A stretch of 64,000 bases of DNA from Arthrobacter sp. SLBN-83 (GCF_006715285.1 NZ_VFMX01000001.1:1550001-1614000), one strand, 5' to 3'. Positions 38,291-55,132 are shown, counted from the stretch's first letter. Program-made: numbers and translations. Notes: generated from the sequence alone by a model not told the origin.

Positions 38291-38350
38291 CCACCTGCTG
38301 TTCATCCCGCCGTCGTACTTGCGTTGGATTGTTTCGCTACTTTCTTGCCT

Positions 38351-39196
38351 GTGCCCTCTGTTCCGTTGCTTCCTGACTCCGGGCGGCGGGTGTTTGTTGC
38401 CCTTGGCGACTCCTTCACGGAAGGGGTGGGGGACCGGGATGAACGGCTGCCCAACGGCGTGCGCGGGTGGGCCGACCGGGTGGCGGAGAAACTCGCCAAG
38501 GCCCAGCCCGGGTGGAGGTACGCCAACCTGGCCATCAGGAGCAAGCGGCTGCGGCACATCATCGACGAGCAGCTGGAACCCGCGCTGCGGATGCGGCCCA
38601 CGCTGGTGACGCTTTACGCCGGCGGCAACGACATCCTGGACCTGAAGACGGATATGCCCGCACTCATGGCGGACTACGAGCGGTTCGTTGCGAAACTCGC
38701 CGGCACTGGGGCGGTCCTTGTCCTCTTCACCGGGTTCGACGTCAAGGTTTCCGCGCTGCTGGAGCCGCTGAAGAAGCGAAACGCCTACTACAACCAGCGG
38801 GTGCGGGAGATCGCGGAGAAGTACGGGGCCGTGCTGGTGGATTACTGGTGCCTGGACGCCTTCCAGGACCGGCGGATGTGGGACTCTGACCGGCTCCACA
38901 TGTCCAAGGCCGGGCACAAATACCTGGCCGGGCAGGTGCTGGACCAGTTGGGCGTGCCGCACAAGATCAAGCCCAAGGACTGGGATCCGCAGCCCAGGCT
39001 GGGACTGCGCGAATGGGAGCGGCGGCAGCGGCGCTGGGTCCACGACTGGGTCCTGCCGCTCTTTGGCCGCAAGCTCCGCGGCGTCACGCTGGGGGACACG
39101 CTCACTCCTCGCTGGCCCGAGCCAGTGAAGGTGCCGCGGAAAGGCGGGCTGAAGAAGCTGGCCGTAGAAAAGTACGACGGCGGGACCGCGCCTTAA
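38351..39196 (+). CDS. SGNH/GDSL hydrolase 1
   Basis: The 281-residue protein has block I FVALGDSFTEGVGD (nucleophile Ser in GDS), block III GGNDIL, and block V DRLHMSKAGH with the catalytic Asp and His. It hydrolyses an ester or similar bond; the substrate is unknown, and there is no signal peptide. GTG 38351 was chosen because TACTTT ends seven bases upstream; a TTG at 38324 gives nine more codons. Its C-terminus, about 80 residues beyond the SGNH core, is basic. It is paralogous to the gene at 40100 and overlaps the convergent YCII gene by four bases. Confidence 0.85.
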   Translation: MPSVPLLPDSGRRVFVALGDSFTEGVGDRDERLPNGVRGWADRVAEKLAKAQPGWRYANLAIRSKRLRHIIDEQLEPALRMRPTLVTLYAGGNDILDLKTDMPALMADYERFVAKLAGTGAVLVLFTGFDVKVSALLEPLKKRNAYYNQRVREIAEKYGAVLVDYWCLDAFQDRRMWDSDRLHMSKAGHKYLAGQVLDQLGVPHKIKPKDWDPQPRLGLREWERRQRRWVHDWVLPLFGRKLRGVTLGDTLTPRWPEPVKVPRKGGLKKLAVEKYDGGTAP

Positions 39197-39498
39197 GCGG
39201 TGGGCGCGGGCGGGGTGTCCAGCAGGTTTTCGTACCCCGGGGCCACCCGGCCGGCATGGAACTCCACTACCTCAAAGTCGGCAACGCCGTTCGTGTAGAA
39301 CGGATCCTGCGCCAGGCTCGCGTCGAGGGTTTCCCGTTCAGCCTGCGACAACAGCAACCCGCCCGTCCGCGGAATTTTGCGGCCGGCAGCGATGAACGCG
39401 CCATCATCAAACGCCTTCTGCAGCCAGGCGATGTGGGCGTCGTTGTGGAAGTCCACGATCTCCTGGGGCACACGGTAGGTGAGCGAGACAACATACAT
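39193..39498 (-). CDS. YCII-family small protein
   Basis: The 101-residue protein has the YCII fold: MYVVSLTYRVPQEIVDFHNDAHIAWLQ with the conserved His, then DDGAFIAAGRKIPRTGGLLL and DPFYTNGVADFEVVEF. Members include enzymes acting on small aromatic or chlorinated compounds, but most are uncharacterised. It is divergent from the MarR regulator at 39558 with 59 bases between starts, so MarR may control it (inference). Its stop overlaps that of the SGNH gene. Confidence 0.87.
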   Translation of the reverse strand: MYVVSLTYRVPQEIVDFHNDAHIAWLQKAFDDGAFIAAGRKIPRTGGLLLSQAERETLDASLAQDPFYTNGVADFEVVEFHAGRVAPGYENLLDTPPAPTA

Positions 39499-39529
39499 GC
39501 GGCAAGCCTACCGGGGCCTGGGCAGCTGG

Positions 39530-39550
39530 TTGAAAGATCAATCGTAGAAT
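39530..39550 (+). promoter_or_regulatory. MarR promoter and possible operator
   Basis: TTGAAAGATCAA (39530-39541) is an imperfect palindrome (TTGA/TCAA arms) in the 59-base divergent region. TAGAAT (39545-39550) is a -10 element ending seven bases before ATG 39558, so the MarR mRNA should be leaderless. Autoregulation is likely but not proven. Confidence 0.55.
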
Positions 39551-39557
39551 GGGGACC

Positions 39558-40055
39558 ATGACCGAACCCCGCTGGCTGACCGCTGACGAACGCCGTGCCT
39601 GGCTGGCACTGGTGAGCATCAACACCCTGCTGCCGGCCGCCCTGGACACCAGGCTGCACGCCGCGGGGAAGCTGTCCCTCTTCGATTACACGGTATTGGC
39701 CATGCTCTCCGAAGCGGAGGACCGGTTCCTTCCCATGAGCGAGCTCGCCGCCCGCAGCAGCGCGTCCCTGTCCCGCCTTTCGCACGTGGTCACCAAGCTG
39801 CAGAAGCGCGGCTGGGTGGAACGCCGCCCCCACCCCTCCGATGCCCGGGTGACCACCGCGCACCTCACCGAGGAAGGCATGGCCACCATCGTGCAGCTGG
39901 CCCCGGCCCATGTTGAGGACGTCCGGGAGCTGTTCCTCGACGCCCTGAGCGAGCAGGACGTGCTGGACCTGGCCCGGATTGGCGAAAATGTGGTGGGACG
40001 GCTGGACACCGACCACTGGATCCTGCGCGAAAAGCCGGCCGGCCAGGGAGCCTAA
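39558..40055 (+). CDS. MarR-family transcriptional regulator
   Basis: This 165-residue protein has a winged-helix core: FDYTVLAMLSEAEDRFLPMSELAARSSASLSRLSHVVTKLQKRGWV, then the wing PHPSDARVTTAHLTEEG. It binds DNA as a dimer. It starts at ATG 39558, at the predicted transcription start, three codons inside the longest open frame. It is divergent from the YCII gene and followed after 44 bases by an SGNH hydrolase. The ligand is unknown. Confidence 0.9.
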   Translation: MTEPRWLTADERRAWLALVSINTLLPAALDTRLHAAGKLSLFDYTVLAMLSEAEDRFLPMSELAARSSASLSRLSHVVTKLQKRGWVERRPHPSDARVTTAHLTEEGMATIVQLAPAHVEDVRELFLDALSEQDVLDLARIGENVVGRLDTDHWILREKPAGQGA

Positions 40056-40099
40056 AGGGCCGATTGGTTGCTTCCGGCAACGGATGGCAAACTAACCGC

Positions 40100-40861
40100 A
40101 TGGATTTCACTTCCCGGTTCGTGGCCCTTGGCGACTCCTTCACCGAAGGCGTTGGCGACGACGATCCAACACGGCCCAACGGTGTCCGCGGCTGGGCGGA
40201 CCGCGTGGCTGAGCAGCTGTGCGCCGCCGACCCCGACTTCGGCTACGCCAACCTGGCCATCCGCGGCAGGAAGCTCCGCCAAATCCTGGCTGAACAGGTG
40301 GACGCCGCCGTCGAACTTAATCCAACCCTGGTGACCATCTACGCCGGCGCCAACGACATCCTGCGCCCCAAGGTGGACATTGACCACCTCCTGGCTGAAT
40401 ACAACGATGCGGTCGGCAAGCTCACGGCGACGGGTGCCACCGTGGTGATGTTCACCGGATTCGATGCCCGGGGTTCAAAGGTTTTTGGCACCATGCGCGG
40501 CCGCACCGCCATCTACAACGAACTGGTCCGCGGAATTGCCGGGGACCACGGTGCCCTGCTGGTGGATTACTGGCGCTTCAGCGAGTACTACGACTGGGGC
40601 ATGTGGGCGCACGACCGGATGCACATGTCCGCCGCCGGCCACGGCAACATGGCCAAGCGCGTCCTTGAGGTCCTCAAATACGACCACTCCATTGATGTTC
40701 CGCCCATGACGCCCGTTCCGGAACTGAGCCGTTCCGAGGCCATCCGCGCCAACGCACAGTGGTTCCGCGAATATGCCGCGCCGTGGGTGGTCCGCCGCGT
40801 CACGGGTAAATCGTCCGGGGACAACCTCCAGCCCAAGTACCCGCAGCTCACCAGGCTGTAG
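40100..40861 (+). CDS. SGNH/GDSL hydrolase 2
   Basis: The 253-residue protein has FVALGDSFTEGVGDDD, then YAGANDILRPK and HDRMHMSAAGH, the SGNH blocks. It is clearly a paralogue of the protein at 38351, with the same order of motifs and a shared C-terminal pattern (DNLQPKYPQ here, GDTLTPRWPE there). ATG 40100 lacks a ribosome site; TTGGTT, 18 bp and CAAACT then six bases precede it, so translation is probably leaderless. Substrate unknown. Confidence 0.88.
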   Translation: MDFTSRFVALGDSFTEGVGDDDPTRPNGVRGWADRVAEQLCAADPDFGYANLAIRGRKLRQILAEQVDAAVELNPTLVTIYAGANDILRPKVDIDHLLAEYNDAVGKLTATGATVVMFTGFDARGSKVFGTMRGRTAIYNELVRGIAGDHGALLVDYWRFSEYYDWGMWAHDRMHMSAAGHGNMAKRVLEVLKYDHSIDVPPMTPVPELSRSEAIRANAQWFREYAAPWVVRRVTGKSSGDNLQPKYPQLTRL

Positions 40862-40892
40862 CGGGAACACTCTCCGACCATCCCCGTCTGCG

Positions 40893-41705
40893 TCAGGAGG
40901 GCTGGAAGCCGGGCGTTGCAAGCATGGAACCGTCGGCGCGGATGGCCAGCACGGCAACGTCCCAGCAGTCCGCAGCGCGGTTCAGCATGCGCGTCCCGCC
41001 GGCGACGATCGCGGTGGCCAGGACATCAGCGGTAACGATGTCCGCTGCTGCCACGCTGACCTGGATGAACTCGCCGTCGTTCCCCACCCGCCAGATGTGT
41101 TCGCCGCGTTCGGCGGAGCCGGAGGTTGCAATGGCTGTATGGCGGTTGTTGCCGCCCAGTGCGTAGCCCGTAAGCAAGGTGCGGCGGTCGGCGGGATCCA
41201 CGATGCCGGCCTTCCACGGTTCCGCGCTTCCGGGGCGCGGCGAGCCGCTGACCAGCACGTCGCCGCCGGCGTTGAGGCACCAGTCGCGGCGGCCCAGGGC
41301 CAGCAGCGAGGTTCCGGCCTCGCGAATGGCGTGCCCCTTGATGATCCCGGAAAGGTCCAGCACGCCGTCGGGCCTTTCGGGGGTGAAGGCGCCTTCCGTG
41401 CGTAGCCGCCATTCGTGCGCCTCTGCGTAGCGCTCGCGCATCCGGGCCGAGGCCTGGGGCAGCTTCAGCTCACCGCGGGCCAGCCGGCTGGCCTCTGAGT
41501 CCGGGCGGTACAGGCTGAACGTTTCATCCAGGTCCCGGAAAAGACGTTCGACGACGGCGGTGGCGGCACCGAGCTCATCGAACCCCGGCTGCCCTTCCGT
41601 GGGGGAGTCCACGGGCATGGTGAGCCCGATGACCGTTCCCATGCACTGGAAAGTGCGCGCCTTGAGCGTGCTGGTTGCCGTTTGGGGGTCAGAGGTTTGC
41701 TGCAT
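40893..41705 (-). CDS. apbE: FAD:protein FMN transferase (ApbE)
   Basis: The 270-residue enzyme attaches FMN covalently to a Ser/Thr of target proteins. Family motifs are present: FQCMGTVIGLTM near the start, LDLSGIIKGHAI, NAGGDVLVSG and ADIVTADVLATAIVAGG. It has no signal peptide or lipobox. It overlaps the FMN-binding protein gene by 17 bases, and that protein carries the matching acceptor motif, so substrate assignment is strong. Confidence 0.93.
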   Translation of the reverse strand: MQQTSDPQTATSTLKARTFQCMGTVIGLTMPVDSPTEGQPGFDELGAATAVVERLFRDLDETFSLYRPDSEASRLARGELKLPQASARMRERYAEAHEWRLRTEGAFTPERPDGVLDLSGIIKGHAIREAGTSLLALGRRDWCLNAGGDVLVSGSPRPGSAEPWKAGIVDPADRRTLLTGYALGGNNRHTAIATSGSAERGEHIWRVGNDGEFIQVSVAAADIVTADVLATAIVAGGTRMLNRAADCWDVAVLAIRADGSMLATPGFQPS

Positions 41706-42225
41706 CGATGGCTGCCTGGAGTGAAGTCAGGTAAGCGTCGCTGGTGATGGTGGCGCCGCTGACGGTTTGGACATTTGCCGACTGTGCCGCGAGGACCTTG
41801 CTGCGGAGCAGTGGCGCCGCGCGGTTGCTGATCTGGATGGACTTGCCGTCGGTATTGGTGAGCTGGAGGGCCGTGACATCGGTGATCTTCCCGTTTGCCA
41901 CCGTGATCTGGACCTGAACGGGACCGAACCGGGTCTGCACGGTGTTGCCTTTGTAGGTGCCGGAGGCTGAGGAGCTCGAAGAACCGGAGGAGCCGGAGGA
42001 ACCCGTCGAGCCTGAGGTACCCGAGGTGCCGGACGAGCCGGAAGCGCCGGTGGACCCGGACGAACCCGACCCGGACGAACCTGTGCCTGTCGACCCCGTG
42101 GTGCCTGCCGCCGTCGTACTTGATGCGACGGTGCTGATGCCGCCCGCCTGCGTGCCCGTCTGCCAACCCGCCAGGAGGATCCCGGCGGAGGCCAGGGCCG
42201 CTGCAACTGTTCCGCGTATTTTCAC
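41689..42225 (-). CDS. Secreted FMN-binding domain protein with Ser/Gly linker
   Basis: This 178-residue protein has an N-terminal signal or anchor (MKIRGTVAAALASAGILLAG), a low-complexity Ser/Gly/Thr linker (about 36-90), and a C-terminal FMN-binding domain with the flavinylation motif SGATITS; T159 is the likely FMN attachment site. It is exported, with the linker spacing the flavin from the membrane. It overlaps both neighbours: ApbE by 17 bases and the reductase by four (ATGA). Function is extracytosolic electron transfer (inference from context). Confidence 0.9.
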   Translation of the reverse strand: MKIRGTVAAALASAGILLAGWQTGTQAGGISTVASSTTAAGTTGSTGTGSSGSGSSGSTGASGSSGTSGTSGSTGSSGSSGSSSSSASGTYKGNTVQTRFGPVQVQITVANGKITDVTALQLTNTDGKSIQISNRAAPLLRSKVLAAQSANVQTVSGATITSDAYLTSLQAAIDAANL

Positions 42226-43688
42226 CAGTCAAACCTTTCGTGATGGATCTGTTCCTCGGGGACGTCGGCCTTGCCGGCATCCGCTATGACGTTGGCCGCC
42301 CACGCCGCCGGGCCGCAGACGTAGACGTCCGCATCCGCAATGTCCGGGGCGTAGGAGATGAGGCTGTAGCCGTTCCGCACCGCGTCCTCGGGAAGCCACG
42401 TGGACGTGGTGCGGGAGCGTGGGCCGGTGAGGTGGAAGAGCCGGACGCCCCGGGCCTGGCAGAGGTCGAGGATCTCGCGGCCGAGATACAGCTCCTGGTC
42501 CGTGTGTCCGCGGAGCAGGACCGTGGCCTCGCCGGGCGCAAAAGGCGTGGTTTCCAGCAGTGCCCGCAGTGGCGTGATGCCGATGCCGGCGCCGATCATC
42601 ACCACCTTGTTCCGGGTCCGGGCTGCCGTGCTGAGCAGGCCATATGGGCCTTCCAGTGCCACTTTGGTTCCTTTCCTCAGCCGGCGAAGCCGGGCGGAGC
42701 CGTCGCCAAGGTTGCGGACGGTGACCCGCAGCGTTCCCTGGCCATCCGGGCCGTTGAAGACCGGCTCGGCGGACAGGCTGAACGGGTGCGGATGCCACCA
42801 CATGCCTGGGGCGAGGAAGCGCCAGATGAAGAAGCGGCCGCCCGTTCCCGCCAGCTGGTCCAGCTTCCGGCCCCGCATGACGATGTTCGCCACGCCTGGA
42901 GCCACAGGCTCGACGCGGGCAACGGTCAGCTGGTGCCGGGCTGTCGCCAGCACCGGCTCCAGGATGCGGAAGTACACCAGGGCCCTGCCGGTGTAGATGC
43001 AGATGGCAAGCCAGTACCAGCGCTGCCAGGTGCCGGCCGCAAAGAGGCCGCCCACGCTGAACTGGTGGGGGATCGAGGTGGCCACGGCGGCGTACGTCAG
43101 GAGGTGGACCACGTACCAGAACTCGTAGGGAAAGCGGCGGCGGACAGCCACCAGGGACGTCACGACGACGGCGATGAACAGCGCCATGGAGACGAAGGCC
43201 AGCCACATGTCGGGAACCTGGACCCACAGGTTGATGGACTCGCTGAACGGATCCAGCCCTTCGGCCATGCCGTACCCGATGGCCAGCAGCACACCGTGGG
43301 TCAGCAGCAGGTAGAGGGAGGGCTTTCCGAGTTTGCCGTGGAACTCCAGTGCGCGGTCGTGGCCGATGGTGCGGTCAATGAACGGGATCCTTGCGGCCAG
43401 CAGCAGCATGAGCAGGACCAGGTCCATACCCGCCAGCCCCGCCACAATCCCCGCCGCCGTGAACAGGGAAGCGGGCGAAGATATGTTGGTGGCGCCGCCG
43501 TCGGCAAGCCAAAGGGCGATCGCGGCAGCGACTGATGACCAGGCAATGACGGTCAGAAGGTCCGTCCGGAGCATGCGCTGCCGGTACTGCCGGGCGAACC
43601 AGCCGCGGGCGGCTCTTTTCGTAGTCGAAAGCTCCGGGCGGCCGGAGCTGCTTGCGGCCGGTGATGCCGGCAGGAGCTGCGTGTTCAT
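42222..43688 (-). CDS. Membrane ferric-reductase-like flavocytochrome
   Basis: The 488-residue protein has an N-terminal six-helix ferric-reductase domain with heme ligands likely H117/H131 and H195/H208, and a C-terminal FAD/NAD(P)H domain (WHPHPFSLSAEP, GAGIGITPLRALLE, DADVYVCGPAAWAANV). It would carry electrons from cytosolic NAD(P)H across the membrane. It is the first gene of the three-gene operon and starts at ATG 43688. The final electron acceptor could be ferric iron or the flavinylated partner (inference). Confidence 0.9.
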   Translation of the reverse strand: MNTQLLPASPAASSSGRPELSTTKRAARGWFARQYRQRMLRTDLLTVIAWSSVAAAIALWLADGGATNISSPASLFTAAGIVAGLAGMDLVLLMLLLAARIPFIDRTIGHDRALEFHGKLGKPSLYLLLTHGVLLAIGYGMAEGLDPFSESINLWVQVPDMWLAFVSMALFIAVVVTSLVAVRRRFPYEFWYVVHLLTYAAVATSIPHQFSVGGLFAAGTWQRWYWLAICIYTGRALVYFRILEPVLATARHQLTVARVEPVAPGVANIVMRGRKLDQLAGTGGRFFIWRFLAPGMWWHPHPFSLSAEPVFNGPDGQGTLRVTVRNLGDGSARLRRLRKGTKVALEGPYGLLSTAARTRNKVVMIGAGIGITPLRALLETTPFAPGEATVLLRGHTDQELYLGREILDLCQARGVRLFHLTGPRSRTTSTWLPEDAVRNGYSLISYAPDIADADVYVCGPAAWAANVIADAGKADVPEEQIHHERFDW

Positions 43689-44003
43689 GCATCCAACATG
43701 CTTGGCGAAGCTATGCCGCTGCTGTGAAAAGGGGCAACCGCAGCCTGTGACCTTGGCTGGCGACGGCCGCCCTTATACACCCGATTGGTCTTTAATTGCG
43801 TCAACTCGTAGACTTGGTAGGCGCTAAGTGCGCGGAGCGTGCGCAATTGCTCCGGTTGCCCGGTAATTTTCTCCAGGGTGGCCGGTAGTTAGGGGCTCAA
43901 GTTGCGTAACTAACCGTTGCCCGTACATTCTGTGGGTCGCCCTTAGCAGCATGGTCCAGCAGCCGATATGCGGATCATTACTTTCAATTCTTGAGGAGAA
44001 GTC
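43689..44003. other. Intergenic region upstream of rpmB
   Basis: This 315-base gap lies between the divergent reductase gene and rpmB. I found no gene in it. A candidate promoter for rpmB is at 43902-43929. There is no clear Zur-box-like palindrome. Confidence 0.45.
43902..43929 (+). promoter_or_regulatory. Candidate promoter of the L28-L33-S14 operon
   Basis: TTGCGT (43902-43907), 16 bp, TACATT (43924-43929), about 75 bases before the rpmB ATG. It is a plausible but unverified sigma-70-type promoter. Confidence 0.45.
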
Positions 44004-44240
44004 ATGGCAGCACACTGCCAAGTGACCGGGGCCGAGCCGGGCTTTGGGCACAGCATTTCGCACTCGCACCGCCGCAACAAGCGCCGGTTCGATCCGAACA
44101 TTCAGAAGAAGCGCTACTGGGTTCCGTCCCTGCGCCGTAACGTCACGCTGCAGGTTTCTGCACGTGGCATCAAGACCATCGACGTGCGCGGTATCGACGC
44201 AGTCGTCGCCGACATTCTGGCTCGCGGGGTGAAGCTCTAG
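44004..44240 (+). CDS. rpmB: 50S ribosomal protein L28 (zinc-free type)
   Basis: The 78-residue protein matches L28 throughout ([53 protein letters not shown]). It has one cysteine and no CxxC zinc ribbon, so it is the C-minus form. A GAGGAG ribosome site precedes the ATG. It overlaps rpmG by one base. It forms an operon with rpmG and rpsN, all zinc-free types. Confidence 0.96.
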   Translation: MAAHCQVTGAEPGFGHSISHSHRRNKRRFDPNIQKKRYWVPSLRRNVTLQVSARGIKTIDVRGIDAVVADILARGVKL

Positions 44241-44407
44241 TGGCTAAGGACAAGGACGTACGTCCCATCATCAAGCTCAAGTCGACCGCGGGCACGGGTT
44301 ACACCTACGTAACCCGTAAGAACCGTCGTAACGACCCGGACCGCATGGTCCTGAAGAAGTACGACCCCAAGATCCGCCAGCACGTCGAATTCCGAGAGGA
44401 GCGCTAA
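44240..44407 (+). CDS. rpmG: 50S ribosomal protein L33 (zinc-free type)
   Basis: This 55-residue protein begins at GTG 44240, overlapping the rpmB stop by one base. Translation gives [20 protein letters not shown], then [20 protein letters not shown] and [15 protein letters not shown], matching L33. It has no cysteines, so it is the zinc-free form. The stop TAA ends two bases before rpsN. It was found by direct translation because it is short. Confidence 0.95.
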   Translation: MAKDKDVRPIIKLKSTAGTGYTYVTRKNRRNDPDRMVLKKYDPKIRQHVEFREER

Positions 44408-44409
44408 AC

Positions 44410-44715
44410 ATGGCTAAGAAGTCCAAGATTGCTCGCAACGAGCAGCGCAAGGTCATCGTTGAGCGTTACGCTGCCAAGCGCCTCGAGCTGAAGAAGACCC
44501 TGGTTGACGAGAACGCAACCGACGAAGCACGCGAAGCAGCCCGCCTGGGCCTGCAGAAGCTGCCCCGCAATGCGTCCCCGATCCGTCTGCGTAACCGCGA
44601 CATCATCGACGGCCGTCCCCGTGGCACCTTCCAGAAGTTCGGCATCTCCCGTGTCCGCTTCCGCGACATGGCACACAAGGGCGAACTCCCGGGCATCACC
44701 AAGTCTTCCTGGTAA
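44410..44715 (+). CDS. rpsN: 30S ribosomal protein S14 (zinc-free type)
   Basis: This 101-residue S14 is the long, zinc-free form ([41 protein letters not shown], given in parts: [19 protein letters not shown] and [15 protein letters not shown]). The shorter zinc-type S14 has about 61 residues and two CxxC pairs. It follows rpmG by two bases; GAGGAG lies within the end of rpmG as its ribosome site. A strong terminator follows. Confidence 0.96.
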   Translation: MAKKSKIARNEQRKVIVERYAAKRLELKKTLVDENATDEAREAARLGLQKLPRNASPIRLRNRDIIDGRPRGTFQKFGISRVRFRDMAHKGELPGITKSSW

Positions 44716-44742
44716 TCCAGCTCCGCTGATTCCAGCTGCTTG

Positions 44743-44778
44743 AGAAGGGCCGGCAACCTTAGGGTTGCCGGCCCTTCT
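44743..44778 (+). terminator. Terminator after rpsN
   Basis: Perfect 16-bp stem (core GAAGGGCCGGCAACC) with a TTAG loop, 28 bases after the rpsN stop. The HU gene terminator has a similar GGCAACC/GGTTGCC core. Confidence 0.9.
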
Positions 44779-44924
44779 GCGTTTAACTTCCTGCCGCCCG
44801 GGTGCCCTGCCCACCATGTGCGGCAGCCCACACAGGGGAATTACGACGGCAGCAACGGCATGAGTGCCTCAATGGCCCGTCCTGCCGCGCAATCCCGGGG
44901 ATTACACCGCCCCCCGCCGACGGT

Positions 44925-44953
44925 TTGCGGTGCGCGCCGAGTGCGTGTATTGT
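44925..44953 (+). promoter_or_regulatory. rRNA operon 1 promoter P1
   Basis: TTGCGG (44925-44930), 17 bp, TATTGT (44948-44953). The same hexamers and spacing recur before operon 2 (55187-55215), although the surrounding DNA differs, which supports function. About 420 bases of leader separate it from the 16S gene. Confidence 0.75.
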
Positions 44954-45187
44954 TTTCTAAGTCGCCGCGGGGGAGACAGTGAAGAACTGATCACCGGGCG
45001 GCCAAAAACCCCCAAAATCAAAGCCACGATCTGGTTGCTCTTTAGGGCGCTGGAAAAGGGTGGGGAGCGATCTTCCGCCGAAAAGAATCCTGAATCATGG
45101 ATTTGCTTCGGGGCCGGGGATCGGGTAAGTTTGAAAAGTTGCTCCGGAGCGATCCTGAACGTTGGTTTGGGTGGTGCCGGGTGTGTC

Positions 45188-45202
45188 TGTTGTTTGAGAA
45201 CT
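45188..45202 (+). promoter_or_regulatory. boxA-like antitermination signal, operon 1 leader
   Basis: TGTTGTTTGAGAACT resembles the boxA of Bacillus rRNA leaders (TGTTCTTTGAAAACT). The same 15 bases recur in the 16S-23S spacer at 47244-47258. Confidence 0.65.
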
Positions 45203-45372
45203 CAATAGTGTGCCAAGTTTGTTGATACCGATTATGTATGTAATTGGTTGATTGTGCCGAATCGTGCCGCCCCTGTGGCATTGGTTTGGTGTTTTTAGCT
45301 GGTTTCAAATTTTGTGCAGCCATTATGACCGTTATTTCCGGTGGTTTTGGTTGTGTCTGTTTTTGTTTTACT

Positions 45373-50516
<5,144 letters not shown>

Positions 50517-50701
50517 ACACAGAAACATACATATTCTGCTTGCGTCCACTATGTGGTTCCCAACCAACAACCCCGAACACGGGCTTGTCTGGCAGGAACC
50601 AACCAACTGAATAACAACACCACCAGTCCAAGAACACGGACAATGTTGTAACCACTGGTTTTCCCACCCCCGGCACTTTTTGAGGGGGAGCGGGTGAAAG
50701 G

Positions 50702-50820
50702 GTTACGGCGGTCATAGCGTGGGGGAAACGCCCGGTCCCATTCCGAACCCGGAAGCTAAGACCCACAGCGCCGATGGTACTGCACCCGGGAGGGTGTGGG
50801 AGAGTAGGTCACCGCCGGAA
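50702..50820 (+). rRNA. rrf: 5S ribosomal RNA, operon 1
   Basis: About 119 bases from GTTACGGCGGTCATAGCG to GGTCACCGCCGGAAC; the ends pair (GGCGGT with ACCGCC). The loop CCCATTCCGAACCCGGAAGC is typical of bacterial 5S. Confidence 0.95.
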
Positions 50821-50834
50821 CATAATTACTGGTC

Positions 50835-50863
50835 GAGGCCCCAACCACCACGGTTGGGGCCTC
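50835..50863 (+). terminator. Terminator of rRNA operon 1
   Basis: Perfect 12-bp stem GAGGCCCCAACC with a five-base loop, 14 bases after the 5S gene. The same hairpin follows copy 2 at 61087-61115. Confidence 0.9.
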
Positions 50864-50912
50864 CCACATTTAACAACCACAAGAGTACCAGGGACGCCTA
50901 GACTTACGGGTT

Positions 50913-51926
50913 ATGACCCCCCGAACCTCCGGCCCCGCGGGCAAGCGTGCCACCATCCTGGACGTTGCGGCCGCAGCAGGGGTGTCCCGCCAAACCGTGA
51001 CCCGCGCCATGAACGGCATGACAGGCATCAGCCAGGAGACCAGGGAGCGGGTCCAGAAGCTGGCGGCAGAGCTGGGCTACACCCCCAGCCGCTTTGCAAA
51101 GGGACTGGTGCAGGGCGCGCGGATTTCCGTGGGCCTCGCAATCCCCGATCTGACCAACCCCTACTTCCCGGCCTTTGCCTCCAGTGTGGTGGAGGAAGCG
51201 ACTTCCCGCGGGTGGAATGTAGTGGTGGACGACTACGGCCATGGCAGTGGGAACGCCGTGGATGCTGCGGCCCGGCTGGCACCCCAGGTCGATGCGCTGA
51301 TTGGGTATCTTGCGCCCCATTCCGATGAAGCCCAGGACATCATGGGGCGCCGTCCCGTCGTCGCCCTGGATTCGCCAGGCACGGGCACCGCCGGCGGGAT
51401 TGATTTTGATTTCCACTATGCGGCGCGGCTCGCACTCGCTCACCTGGCATCCCGGGGGTGCCGCAACATCGCTTTCCTGGACTCCGGACAGGGGGGAGGC
51501 CCGCCCAGCAGCCGCAGCGCCGCGGCAGCAGCCGTGGCGGCTGACGCCGGCATTCAACTCACCCGCTTGGAGGCCGAACCGACGGCGGGCGCAGCGAGGC
51601 TGGCCGTGGCTGGCCTGGCGGCGGCGGGGGCTGGCCGGCCCGACGGCATCCTCGCTTTCAATGACCTCATGGCAGCCGGAGTGTTGAAGGGCCTGCAGGA
51701 AGCAGGCGTGTCTGTTCCCGGAGACTGTGCGGTGATCGGCATGGATGGGATACCTCTGGGCGAACTGTTGACGCCCGAGCTGACCACCCTCTCGCTGGAC
51801 CTCCGCGCGGTGGGCCGGGCCGCCGTCGGACTCCTGGACGGTTTGCTGTCCGGCTCACTCCCTGAGCGCAGCCCTGGGGCCTACCTGACCCTTCAGCACC
51901 AGCTGGTTCTCCGGCAATCTGCCTGA
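50913..51926 (+). CDS. LacI-family regulator of the adjacent beta-galactosidase
   Basis: This 337-residue protein has a LacI helix-turn-helix (ATILDVAAAAGVSRQTVTRAMNG) and a periplasmic-binding-type effector domain (VGLAIPDLTNPYFPAFASSV; GILAFNDLMAAGVLKGLQEAG; VIGMDGIPLGELLTPELTT). ATG 50913 lacks a ribosome site; TAGACT (50899-50904) lies eight bases upstream, suggesting leaderless translation. The gene starts just 49 bases after the rRNA terminator. The next gene is lacZ, and a perfect palindrome sits between them, so it probably represses lacZ until a galactoside binds (inference). Confidence 0.92.
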   Translation: MTPRTSGPAGKRATILDVAAAAGVSRQTVTRAMNGMTGISQETRERVQKLAAELGYTPSRFAKGLVQGARISVGLAIPDLTNPYFPAFASSVVEEATSRGWNVVVDDYGHGSGNAVDAAARLAPQVDALIGYLAPHSDEAQDIMGRRPVVALDSPGTGTAGGIDFDFHYAARLALAHLASRGCRNIAFLDSGQGGGPPSSRSAAAAAVAADAGIQLTRLEAEPTAGAARLAVAGLAAAGAGRPDGILAFNDLMAAGVLKGLQEAGVSVPGDCAVIGMDGIPLGELLTPELTTLSLDLRAVGRAAVGLLDGLLSGSLPERSPGAYLTLQHQLVLRQSA

Positions 51927-51971
51927 CCCCTACTCAAATGACGCACAAAACGATAAGCTCTTGCTGCAGCT

Positions 51972-55052
<3,081 letters not shown>

Positions 55053-55132
55053 GGCCCGGAGCCGATGTGAGCCACTCCATAGAAGCAGTAATGCTGCTCT
55101 ACCGGGGTGACAGGCCCCGCGTTTGCCGCCGG

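Noticed and set aside
43689..44003. Zur-binding palindrome upstream of rpmB
   Set aside because: Only weak AT-rich similarity near 43975; no dyad comparable to known Zur boxes.
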